A DNA stretch of 11,920 nucleotides from Nitrospinaceae bacterium (GTDB taxonomy: Bacteria; Nitrospinota; Nitrospinia; Nitrospinales; VA-1), in assembly GCA_016763735.1 (NCBI GenBank), contig JAESTE010000017.1:1-11920 (forward strand), given 5' to 3'. The translations under genes and the position numbers were made by a program. This document shows positions 5,891 to 11,812 of this stretch, piece by piece. Under the pieces are notes generated by a model. That model saw only the letters and a list, made by a program, of their open reading frames with translations. It had not been told where the DNA came from and searched no databases. How positions within the stretch are numbered: position 1 is the first letter of the stretch; the number at the start of each line of letters is the position of its first letter.

Positions 5891-7529
5891 TGAACCAGTG
5901 GAGGACGCTTTCTTCAAATTCGCTGAACCAGAGCTGGACCTCAATGGGGATGAGGCTATTGATATAAGTCATATATCCGGTGGCGAGAACGATTCCTAAT
6001 ATGATTAACAAAATTCCACTGAACAGGTTGGTGGTGTGGAGGAAAACAGTTTTCCCACCGATGGGAATATCCCATCCCTTTCCGCGAAGCAGAGTCCAGA
6101 ACATTCCGTCTTTTGGCAGATTACCGCACAAGGTGGCGACTAGGATCAGAGGCAGGCCGAGTCCGACCGCGTAAAAGAATAAAAGGTTCATTCCCTGCAA
6201 GACCGTTTTTTCAGAAGCCGCCAGCATGAGAATGCTGGAGAGAACGGGACCAACACATGGAGTCCAGCCGAGGGCAAAGGTGGCACCGAATAGAAAGAAC
6301 CCGATAAACGTGGAAGCTGGTTTTCCCTGGAAACTGGCTCCTGAAAACCCTTTGCCAAATAAGGTCATGACACCGAAGACGACAACGATGCCGCCACCGA
6401 TTTGTGAAATTTGAAACATATAGTCGCGTAATAATTGTCCCAGTACGCTGGCGGAGGCTCCCATTGCAACAAACAGACTGGCAAGTCCGAAAAAGAAAGC
6501 GAGTGACATCATGCCCATGCGTGCCCGGTCGGTTTGCGCGGTCACGGCAAAATAAGCGGGCAGGATGGGTAAGGTGCATGGGGATAAAAAACTAAAAACA
6601 CCCGCGATAAATGCAAGAAGGGTTAAGACTAGAATTCCTGAATCGGGAAGATTGGGTTTAGGTGCAAACGGATTGAACGGAGCTGCCGTTTTGGATGCTG
6701 TGTTTAGTGAGGCAGGTTTTTCAATGGTGCCGGTTGTAGTCGAAGAATTTGTGGATTGACCCGATAAAGACAATCCGGTTTTCATTGCTGTTGGTTTGTT
6801 TTCACTGGTACAGCGAAATCCGACATCGGGGCCTGGCTCATCAGGATTTGCAAATTGCCGATAACCGCTACGTGCAAACATTTTAATGGCATCCGCATAC
6901 ATGGGGAAATGACCTATATCACTTGCTGAGTGGCCGCGAATTATTTTGTATCCCGAGTCGTAGTAATCGTTTTTATGAGTGCTGCCTTTATAAGGTTTGT
7001 AGTCGTCTGCTACCCATTCCCAAACATTTCCTATCAGGTCGTGTATACCCTCTTTGCTTGCAGATTTTGGGAAGCTTCCTACAGCGGCAGGTTTGTTCTT
7101 GCTACCGGCCCGGTTTGAAAGATGTGCAATGTTGGGTTGAAATTCGTTTCCCCATGGATATTCATTGCCATTGGTTCCTTTGGCGGCGCGCTCCCATTGT
7201 TTTTCGCTGGGCAATTTTTTTTCTGCCCATTGACAAAAGTTGGCGGCATCGAACCAGGTCACCCATGTGACGGGTTCCTTATTTTTTCCTGCGGCAAAAT
7301 TACTGCCTATCCAGTTCCTGGGCGGGACGGCTTCTAAAGCATCAACATATTTTTTGTAACGTTCGTTAGTGACCTCAAAGGAGTCAATATAAAATCCTTT
7401 TATGAAAATTTTTTGTTGAGGACTTTCATCTGCATACCAAGGTTTGGGGATGCCCATGGAAAGTGCCTCGGCGGTTTCATCTTTTTTATTAGTGCCGAAA
7501 ATAAAATGTCCAGAGGGTATATGAACCAT
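5883..7529 (-). CDS. SUMF1 domain fused to CcdA/DsbD-type thiol-electron transporter
   Basis: The 548 residues from ATG 7529 fall into three parts. Residues 1-243 form a SUMF1/FGE-like domain (MVHIPSGHFIFG, DSFEVTNERYKKY, PVTWVTWFDAANFC, LPSEKQWERAAKG, YPWGNEF, LIGNVWEW, GFRC), lacking the catalytic cysteine pair of FGE. Residues 244-295 are a Ser/Thr/Pro-rich linker. Residues 297-522 are a CcdA-like membrane domain with about six helices and the two redox cysteines, Cys318 in SPCTLPILP and Cys425 in GWTPCVGP. CcdA domains carry electrons from cytoplasmic thioredoxin to periplasmic thiol proteins, here presumably the adjacent TlpA. The SUMF1 part should then be periplasmic and needs a signal peptide; one is encoded just upstream but out of frame (7530-7632). 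The stop codon lies inside a dispersed repeat. The domain fusion itself is certain from the uninterrupted frame. Confidence 0.88.
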   Translation of the reverse strand: MVHIPSGHFIFGTNKKDETAEALSMGIPKPWYADESPQQKIFIKGFYIDSFEVTNERYKKYVDALEAVPPRNWIGSNFAAGKNKEPVTWVTWFDAANFCQWAEKKLPSEKQWERAAKGTNGNEYPWGNEFQPNIAHLSNRAGSKNKPAAVGSFPKSASKEGIHDLIGNVWEWVADDYKPYKGSTHKNDYYDSGYKIIRGHSASDIGHFPMYADAIKMFARSGYRQFANPDEPGPDVGFRCTSENKPTAMKTGLSLSGQSTNSSTTTGTIEKPASLNTASKTAAPFNPFAPKPNLPDSGILVLTLLAFIAGVFSFLSPCTLPILPAYFAVTAQTDRARMGMMSLAFFFGLASLFVAMGASASVLGQLLRDYMFQISQIGGGIVVVFGVMTLFGKGFSGASFQGKPASTFIGFFLFGATFALGWTPCVGPVLSSILMLAASEKTVLQGMNLLFFYAVGLGLPLILVATLCGNLPKDGMFWTLLRGKGWDIPIGGKTVFLHTTNLFSGILLIILGIVLATGYMTYINSLIPIEVQLWFSEFEESVLHWFTH

Positions 7530-7632
7530 TTCCCCTTCCAGAGAATGATCCGTCTGGGTCCAGCCAGAAGAGGAAATGAAGAGAAAAGAAATTGCGAGAG
7601 TAAGCGATAAAAAATTTTAGGCGAAGTGGCAA
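7530..7632 (-). other. Frameshifted signal-peptide segment of the SUMF1-CcdA gene
   Basis: The SUMF1-CcdA reading frame stays open upstream of ATG 7529 to 7616 and encodes FLSLTLAISFLFISSSGW plus a short polar stretch, a clear Sec signal core. It contains no ATG, GTG or TTG before the TAA at 7619-7617. One base out of frame, a TTG at 7632 has an AGGA ribosome site 7 bases upstream and encodes MPLRLK before reaching an A4-T6 run (7618-7609). Removing one T, or a +1 shift there, joins MPLRLK to the hydrophobic core and gives a textbook signal peptide. Possible causes are an assembly error in the homopolymer, a real mutation, or slippage at the run. The TTG would start 11 bases after the upstream thioredoxin stop. 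Confidence 0.68.
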
Positions 7633-7643
7633 GGGCTTATCCT

Positions 7644-8159
7644 TTATTTGAGAAGGTTTTCAAAATAAAGAATATTACTGGGCGTGGCCCAGTCTTCTGC
7701 GCCAAACAGGGCACCGATAATTTCCCCTTCAGGGTCGATCATAAAAGTGGAGGGAAGGCTGGTCACACCAAATGCGTTGCTGGCTTTTAGCCGCTGGTCG
7801 AGAAGGATAGAAAAGTTGAGATTATTTGCTTTGACAAAAGGTTTAACAACTGTTGAGCCAAACATATCGTTTGAAATGGCGAGCAGTGCAAATTTTCTAT
7901 TTTTGAATCGTTGATAGAGGGCTTCTAAAGAAGGCATTTCTACTTTGCAGGGCCCACACCAGGTAGCCCAGAAGTTTACCAGAACATATTTTCCACGAAA
8001 CTGACTGAGGCTGACTTCTTCTCCATCCAAGTTTTTTAATGTGAAGTTAGGAGCTTCCGTTCCTTCCTCCTCTGCTGCTTGAGCGGAGGCATGCAAAATA
8101 AAAAGCAAGGCCACGCACGAAAAGGCCAGGAAAATTTTTTTAGGGATCGAACTTTTCAC
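7644..8159 (-). CDS. TlpA/ResA-like periplasmic thioredoxin
   Basis: The 171-residue protein begins at a GTG (8159) with a Sec signal peptide: charged MKSSIPKK, a hydrophobic run to about 27, likely cleavage after SAQA. The thioredoxin fold follows, with the redox motif WATWCGPCKVEMP (Cys68 and Cys71), an AhpC/TSA-like GKYVLVNFW strand, and the cis-proline loop SLPSTFMIDPEG (about 134-145). TlpA/ResA-type proteins reduce disulfides in the periplasm, often on apocytochrome c or other cofactor-carrying targets, and are re-reduced by CcdA. The fused CcdA gene directly downstream, whose start would be only 11 bases away, is the obvious electron donor. The ribosome site is weak. The target is not shown by the sequence. 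Confidence 0.9.
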   Translation of the reverse strand: MKSSIPKKIFLAFSCVALLFILHASAQAAEEEGTEAPNFTLKNLDGEEVSLSQFRGKYVLVNFWATWCGPCKVEMPSLEALYQRFKNRKFALLAISNDMFGSTVVKPFVKANNLNFSILLDQRLKASNAFGVTSLPSTFMIDPEGEIIGALFGAEDWATPSNILYFENLLK

Positions 8160-8217
8160 GGATGGTTTATTTTTGATGAAAAAAAGCGGGGTAATTGAAA
8201 AACGGTGTTTAAATTGC

Positions 8218-8450
8218 TTACTCGACAGCTTCTATACAGCGTACCATGGGAACGGCTTTTTTAAGTGCTTTTTCGATTCCCATTTTTAGAGTCATAGTGG
8301 AACTGGAGCAGGAGGCGCAGGAGCCTACAGACGTAATTTAACCACTCCGTCATCTATGTCCACCAGTTCTACATTGCCTCCGTCCGCCATGAGCATGGGC
8401 CGTAGGGTTTCCAGGACTTCTTCGACTTCTTCTTTCATAGACTCTACCAT
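8218..8450 (-). pseudogene. Nfu/NifU C-terminal-domain protein, split by a one-base frameshift
   Basis: From ATG 8450 the frame encodes 41 residues (MVESMKEEVEEVLETLRPML, then MADGGNVELVDIDDGVV and KLRL) and ends at TAG 8327-8325. Shifting back one base at 8328 continues as VGSCASCSSSTMTLKMGIEK and on to a TAA at 8220-8218. Joined, the 77 residues form a complete Nfu domain: MADGGNVELV, then GSCASCSSSTMTLKMGIE with the CxxC pair that holds a transient Fe-S cluster for delivery to apoproteins. Only one base (probably one G of a GG pair before TAGGC) is missing. Both halves are otherwise undamaged, which favours a sequencing error or a very recent mutation; no slippery heptamer is present. It starts 4 bases after the 57-residue ORF upstream, without its own ribosome site. 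Confidence 0.8.
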
Positions 8451-8454
8451 TCAA

Positions 8455-8628
8455 TCATACCGGTTTTGGAGCCAGCGGCGAACGACCACATACAACAGGC
8501 TGATGCCTGTCAAACTGACCCGTATTTAGTCCGTCTACATCTTTCTCAAAGCGTAATTTGCTTGTGAGATTAGCCGCCGTTGACGAGGTTTTCTTTTTTC
8601 TCCATAAGTTGTTCCTTAGTTTCTTCAT
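8455..8628 (-). CDS. Unrecognised small ORF of 57 residues between ferredoxin and Nfu genes
   Basis: The frame runs from ATG 8628 to TGA 8457-8455, overlapping the last 59 bases of the ferredoxin gene in another frame. The first 20 residues are lysine-rich and overlap the ferredoxin, so they may not be real. The rest, LTSKLRFEKDVDG followed by QFDRHQPVVCGRSPLAPKPV, has a balanced protein-like composition with one cysteine and a Pro-rich end. Its stop lies 4 bases before the Nfu start, which lacks its own ribosome site; this spacing suggests translational coupling. I do not recognise the family. A shorter protein starting at a non-standard codon, or chance, are both possible. Confidence 0.4.
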   Translation of the reverse strand: MKKLRNNLWRKKKTSSTAANLTSKLRFEKDVDGLNTGQFDRHQPVVCGRSPLAPKPV

Positions 8629-8821
8629 GCTCTGAATCTTTTGGAATACAGTCTACCGGACAAACTTCTACACATTGAGCTTCTTCATACCAACCCACAC
8701 ACTCGGTGCAGTGTTCCCAATCGATAACAAAAATGTCATCGCCTTCTGAAATTGCCTCGTTAGGGCATTCGGGTTCACAGACTCCGCAGTTAACACAATC
8801 TTCTGTGATTAACAGTGACAT
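8570..8821 (-). CDS. YfhL-type 2x[4Fe-4S] ferredoxin
   Basis: The 83-residue cytoplasmic electron carrier starts MSLLITEDC. I chose the ATG at 8821 because GGAG lies 8 bases upstream, the N terminus matches the family, and the longer in-frame start (8926) would overlap the preceding M67 gene and add 35 untypical residues. The first cluster motif is Cys9-x2-Cys12-x2-Cys15-x3-Cys19 (CVNCGVCEPECP). The second is Cys38-x2-Cys41-x8-Cys50-x3-Cys54 (CTECVGWYEEAQCVEVCP). The eight-residue insertion in the second motif and the acidic C-terminal tail (EETKEQL) are typical of the YfhL/Allochromatium-type low-potential ferredoxins. It stands between the M67 gene (31 bases) and the Nfu gene, in line with a role in Fe-S or sulfur chemistry. 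Confidence 0.93.
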   Translation of the reverse strand: MSLLITEDCVNCGVCEPECPNEAISEGDDIFVIDWEHCTECVGWYEEAQCVEVCPVDCIPKDSEHEETKEQLMEKKENLVNGG

Positions 8822-8852
8822 AAGAATATCTCCAGATATAACGAATTCCCGA

Positions 8853-9314
8853 TTATAAGGGATTTCGTTCGAAAGTTTTTGTTTCCGGGTCCCAGCCAAA
8901 TAACGCCTGGTCCCGAACTTTTTCATCGTAAACGGAAACTACTAGATATTGGGTGCCTGGATAAATGGGCGATTCGCCATCGAACAGGGCCATTCTAGTA
9001 TCTTCTTCCGAAAAATAGGCATCGTGTTCGGGGTGGGAGTGGTATAGCACCTTAAATACCCAGCCCTTGGAACCTGCCTCGCTCAAAAGCTTTTGTAACT
9101 CTAACGCACTAACATTATACGCTGTACGCGCATCCCGAGAATATTTTTCGGGAAATTTCTCATGCAACTTATTTTGAATGTTCTCGCAGCGGTGGACAAC
9201 GTTATCATTATTATGATCCGGGTCCCCTACAACGATTCCGCAACATTCGTACGGATATTCCTCCACAGCGTGACGGTAGATTTCATCCAACTGTTCTTTC
9301 GCAAGTGGAGTCAT
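8853..9314 (-). CDS. JAMM/MPN (M67) family metalloenzyme
   Basis: The 153-residue protein has the complete JAMM zinc site: Glu23 in YECCGIVVG, then His92-Ser93-His94-Pro95 (YHSHPEHDAYFSEED), Ser102 and Asp105. Bacterial single-domain members of this length include Mec, which releases cysteine from the C terminus of the sulfur-carrier CysO, and other ubiquitin-like-protein peptidases. No ThiS/MoaD-like carrier gene is visible here, so the substrate cannot be named. It is cytoplasmic, with no signal or membrane segment. Neighbours are two ferredoxins and an Nfu-like gene, which supports a link to sulfur or Fe-S metabolism. A poor ribosome site precedes ATG 9314. The gene lies 62 bases after the [2Fe-2S] ferredoxin. 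Confidence 0.88.
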   Translation of the reverse strand: MTPLAKEQLDEIYRHAVEEYPYECCGIVVGDPDHNNDNVVHRCENIQNKLHEKFPEKYSRDARTAYNVSALELQKLLSEAGSKGWVFKVLYHSHPEHDAYFSEEDTRMALFDGESPIYPGTQYLVVSVYDEKVRDQALFGWDPETKTFERNPL

Positions 9315-9376
9315 AGAGTATTTTGGGGTGTTCGGGATTGGTTGTCAATCAGTTTCGGTAAAAACAAGGGTGGGGA

Positions 9377-9667
9377 TCAGGGGTTGGTGCGGACAACGAG
9401 ATCATCCGTAACCGTCACCTGACAGGCCAGGCGAAAATCATCGGGTTTCTTGCCCAGCTTATCGGTTTCGGTCTCATTTCTAGGATCGAGCTTGCCTGAC
9501 AAAACCTGCACTGTGCAGGTGGTGCATAAACCTCGACCCCGACAGTTGAGAATTTTGGTGATGTGAGGGTAGATACTGAACTTATTGCGGATCGCGGCTT
9601 GCCGAAGATTTTCTCCTTCTTCTACCTCAATGGTGCGGTTTTCTTTTTCAAAACGAACTTTTAGCAT
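9377..9667 (-). CDS. [2Fe-2S] plant-type ferredoxin
   Basis: The 96-residue protein has the ferredoxin beta-grasp pattern: MLKVRFEKENRTIEVEEGEN forms the first hairpin, followed by a helix (LRQAAIRNKF). The cluster loop is Cys42-x5-Cys48-x2-Cys51 (NCRGRGLCTTC), and Cys82 (RLACQV) is 30 residues later. This is the normal spacing for a plant/cyanobacterial-type [2Fe-2S] cluster. It is a cytoplasmic one-electron carrier; the partner enzyme is not evident. As the first gene after the promoter-like site at 9700-9729 it probably heads the minus-strand operon that runs through M67, the 4Fe-4S ferredoxin, Nfu, TlpA and SUMF1-CcdA. Confidence 0.93.
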   Translation of the reverse strand: MLKVRFEKENRTIEVEEGENLRQAAIRNKFSIYPHITKILNCRGRGLCTTCTVQVLSGKLDPRNETETDKLGKKPDDFRLACQVTVTDDLVVRTNP

Positions 9668-9699
9668 GGTCGACTTTTTTAAGTTTAGTGGTTAGGGGG

Positions 9700-9729
9700 A
9701 TCATAGCTAATTCGCCCCCATCAACGCAA
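9700..9729 (-). promoter_or_regulatory. Probable sigma-70-type promoter of the redox operon
   Basis: On the minus strand TTGCGT (9729-9724) and TATGAT (9705-9700) are 18 bases apart. The transcript would start around 9693, about 25 bases before the ferredoxin ATG at 9667. No other comparable site is seen between it and the IS element. Confidence 0.5.
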
Positions 9730-9737
9730 TTTTTTTT

Positions 9738-9758
9738 CTGCTCGCCGCAGAGGCAAAA
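9738..9758 (+). repeat. Fragment of the dispersed hairpin repeat (B-C junction type)
   Basis: CTGCTCGCCGCAG followed by AGGCAAAATA matches the junction between copies B and C (5798-5818) with one substitution, then diverges. It is a remnant holding only the linker hairpin and the first bases of the next unit. The rest of the spacer to the IS element (9759-9874) has no gene; a CTGG-ATAAC-CCAG hairpin occurs near 9819-9831. Confidence 0.6.
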
Positions 9759-9874
9759 TAAAAGCGCAAATCGTTACTACGTAGTTATAATGTGCTATTT
9801 AGATTGGGGTTTTTTCGCTGGATAACCCAGCCCGTAAACCGGATTACACAGGCGGGGTTAATGTCTGCTATCGG

Positions 9875-9902
9875 CTGCGACTTCAACCGGTCGACGCAAC
9901 AC
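9875..9902 (+). repeat. IS30 left terminal inverted repeat
   Basis: This 28-base sequence is complementary to 11078-11105 with one mismatch (CCGG here against CTGG in the partner). It contains the TGA stop codon (9885-9883) of the transposase, so the last residues of the protein are encoded by the terminal repeat. Confidence 0.9.
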
Positions 9903-11043
9903 ATGCGCTAAATCTCTCTGCCGGTGTTTCAAATTCTAATGTCTCACGGGGTCGTTCATTTAATTCTCGCGCCACTTTATTAAGTGTTGCCTGTGAGTGT
10001 ACCGACAAGTCTGTCCCTTTTGGAAAGTATTGTCTCAGCAACCGATTGGTATTTTCATTTGAGCCACGCTGCCATGGGCTTTGTGGGTCACAAAAGTACA
10101 CATCAATATTGGTAGCCAAGGTAAAGCGTTGATGGTCGGCCATCTCTTTACCTCGATCCCAGGTTAATGATTTATACAACTCTGTAGGAAGTCTGTGTAC
10201 ATTTTTTATGAGTGCGGAGATAACCGTTTCCGTGTCTTTACCTTTCACTCTCACTAACATGACATAACGTGTATGCCGTTCAACTAATGTGGCAATATGA
10301 CTGTTGTCTGAGCCCGAAATCAGGTCGCCTTCCCAGTGACCCGGTACAGCACGATCTTCAACTGAAGCAGGTCGTTCGCTGATCGATACCATATTCTTTA
10401 TTTTACCCAGGCCCTCATTTTTTATGCTGTGTTGTTTAGCGCGCCGTATCGCCCGTTGAGTGCGAAGGTACAATTGCAGCTCTTTTTTCAGTACCCCACG
10501 CGCCTGAACAAACAAACTGCGATAAATAGTTTCGTGTGACACTTGCTTGTGCTCTTCGTTTGGATAGGTTCGTTTAAGCCAACCCGCAATCTGTTTCGGT
10601 GACCAATGGCGCTTGAGTTTTATAGCCACCCTACGTGTTAACGCCGGGTGACAAGCCAACTTACAGGATTTTGGACGATGCGCACGATCCCAGGCAGATT
10701 GATCAGCTTGTGTGGCGCGATAACAATGATAGCCACCATTTCGTTGGATTTCACGGCTTATTGTTGAAGGTGCGCGATTTAACGATGTGGCAATTTGCCG
10801 TAAGGATTGCGCTGCTACGATGTCTCTAGAGATTTCTTCACGGTCTGAAAGACTCAATGCCAAGTGTGAACGTTTTCGTAGGGCTGGGCGTATACCCCCT
10901 GTCGGGGCGAATTGACCAAAGATTGAGGATGACGGTCGATCAAAAGCCCGACCAATAGCTTTAAGTGATTCGCCACGTTGCCAGCGATTCCACATTTCTG
11001 ATTTTTGTTGAGCGGTATAGTTTATTCGTGTTCGATAGGCCAT
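9883..11043 (-). CDS. IS30-family transposase
   Basis: The 386-residue DDE transposase cuts and joins the ends of the element. The N terminus has two helix-turn-helix regions: about 9-45 (Tn3-like/Hin-type resolvase HTH flavour, EMWNRWQRGESLKAIGRAF) and about 64-102 (LSLSDREEISRDIVAAQSLR...APSTISREIQRNGG), the latter being the conserved IS30 HTH used for end binding. The integrase-like core carries Asp240 (HWEGDLISG), Asp296 (LTWDRGKE) and Glu330 (QRGSNENTNRLLRQYFPKG), with 33 residues between the last two, the DD(33)E spacing of IS30. All catalytic parts are intact. ATG 11043 has GGAG 8 bases upstream (11055-11052). The gene ends inside the left terminal repeat. Confidence 0.96.
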   Translation of the reverse strand: MAYRTRINYTAQQKSEMWNRWQRGESLKAIGRAFDRPSSSIFGQFAPTGGIRPALRKRSHLALSLSDREEISRDIVAAQSLRQIATSLNRAPSTISREIQRNGGYHCYRATQADQSAWDRAHRPKSCKLACHPALTRRVAIKLKRHWSPKQIAGWLKRTYPNEEHKQVSHETIYRSLFVQARGVLKKELQLYLRTQRAIRRAKQHSIKNEGLGKIKNMVSISERPASVEDRAVPGHWEGDLISGSDNSHIATLVERHTRYVMLVRVKGKDTETVISALIKNVHRLPTELYKSLTWDRGKEMADHQRFTLATNIDVYFCDPQSPWQRGSNENTNRLLRQYFPKGTDLSVHSQATLNKVARELNERPRETLEFETPAERFSACVASTG

Positions 11044-11077
11044 TTTTTACACTCCATCTTTTTGCTTTTAAGATAAA

Positions 11078-11105
11078 GTGTTGCGTCGACCAGTTGAAGT
11101 CGCAG
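11078..11105 (-). repeat. IS30 right terminal inverted repeat
   Basis: It is the partner of 9875-9902, upstream of the transposase gene, where the promoter of the transposase would be expected. The 47 bases between it and the degenerate repeat copy D hold no recognisable feature. Confidence 0.9.
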
Positions 11106-11152
11106 TAGTTTCCAGACAAGGGCTAAATGGACTAATTGAGACACAACATTCT

Positions 11153-11241
11153 AACAAACAACTATCCAGAAGCTTGATGGCATTTGTTTCGCTATATGGG
11201 AATCGACCTATTGCAACCTGCCGCTGGCTGGTTAGCCGCGG
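11153..11241 (+). repeat. Dispersed hairpin repeat, degenerate copy D
   Basis: CTATCCAGAAGCTTGA at 11162-11177 is identical to copy B. The following TTTGTTT, GGGAAT-GACCTAT and GCTGG-TGG-like blocks align in the same order with many substitutions. The CTTCT/AGAAG stem and the terminal hairpin are decayed. The stop codon (TAA, 11234-11232) of the XRE-regulator gene lies within the aligned right end, as the stop of the SUMF1-CcdA gene does in copy C. Confidence 0.65.
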
Positions 11242-11786
11242 ACGGTAATTTTTTTTATGGATTTCGCCAGTTTTCTGAGTTTGACGGCGGTTTTGGCTTT
11301 TTCTTCTTTTCGGGGGATTTTTTTAGGTTTGCGGTAGCGGACCGATTTGCGGGTGTTGGTGAAAACCCATTCGGCATCGAGCAGAAACTTTTCGCGGTTT
11401 TCGGAATTCATTTTTCGGAACAAAGTGAGTAGCTTTTGTTCTTCTTTATTCGTGCTGATGAGATTGTCGTTGAGCTGGCCCTTGAACATCAGGCGTCCTT
11501 CTTCTAACCCACCGCCAATGACTTCTAATGGATCTTTGGAGGTTGGAAATTTTTCCTGATCGGGTGTCTGCAGATCCTCGGGAAAAACTTTGGTGGTTAG
11601 TAATCGATCGAGGGACAGGTTTCCTAATCGTGCCAGTTTTACAAGGACGGAAACTGGGGCATCTCTTTCCCCAGCTTCGTAACGGACGTAGGTTCTGAAC
11701 CCGATTTCGAGAACTTCAGACAAGGCCATCTGCGTGCAGTTGAGATTTTTTCGGATCGTTTTTAAGTTGTCAGAGAGGATAGTCAT
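11232..11786 (-). CDS. XRE-family HTH regulator with a basic C-terminal tail
   Basis: The 184-residue protein begins with a Cro/C1-type helix-turn-helix at about 8-63 (LKTIRKNLNCTQMALSEVLE, then FRTYVRYEAGERDAPVSVLVKLA), the DNA-binding domain of many small repressors. A middle region (about 85-145) is helical and charged and includes KEEQKLLTLFRKMNSENREK, which resembles the C-terminal helical segment of some XRE regulators. The last 40 residues (about 146-184) are extremely basic, with repeated K/R-P-K and KxxK patterns and no acidic counterpart except one EE, recalling histone-like tails that bind nucleic acid without sequence specificity. No target gene or partner toxin is visible. It ends at repeat copy D and lies 26 bases after the next upstream gene, with which it may be co-transcribed. 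Confidence 0.78.
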   Translation of the reverse strand: MTILSDNLKTIRKNLNCTQMALSEVLEIGFRTYVRYEAGERDAPVSVLVKLARLGNLSLDRLLTTKVFPEDLQTPDQEKFPTSKDPLEVIGGGLEEGRLMFKGQLNDNLISTNKEEQKLLTLFRKMNSENREKFLLDAEWVFTNTRKSVRYRKPKKIPRKEEKAKTAVKLRKLAKSIKKITVRG

Positions 11787-11812
11787 AATACTTGGACCAG
11801 CACTTTGAAAAT

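Larger units (their letters stand above)
9875..11105 (-). mobile_element. IS30-family insertion sequence, apparently intact
   Basis: The element is about 1231 bp, bounded by 28-bp terminal inverted repeats (9875-9902 and 11078-11105) that differ at one position; the outer end reads CTGCGACTTCAAC and the inner end GTCGACGCAACAC. It contains one full-length DDE transposase gene on the minus strand. Size, repeat length and gene content fit IS30-family elements. The 3 bases flanking each side (CGG on the left, TAG on the right) do not match, so no target duplication is seen; either the insertion is old, has recombined, or the true ends differ by a base or two. Confidence 0.9.

Noticed and set aside
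8324..8330. Programmed -1 frameshift in the Nfu gene
   Set aside because: The bases CGTCTGTAG do not form a slippery heptamer and no clear downstream stimulatory hairpin is seen; a deleted base is the simpler explanation.
8822..8926. N-terminal extension of the 4Fe-4S ferredoxin from ATG 8926
   Set aside because: It overlaps the M67 gene, has no family similarity, and the start at 8821 has a well-placed GGAG.
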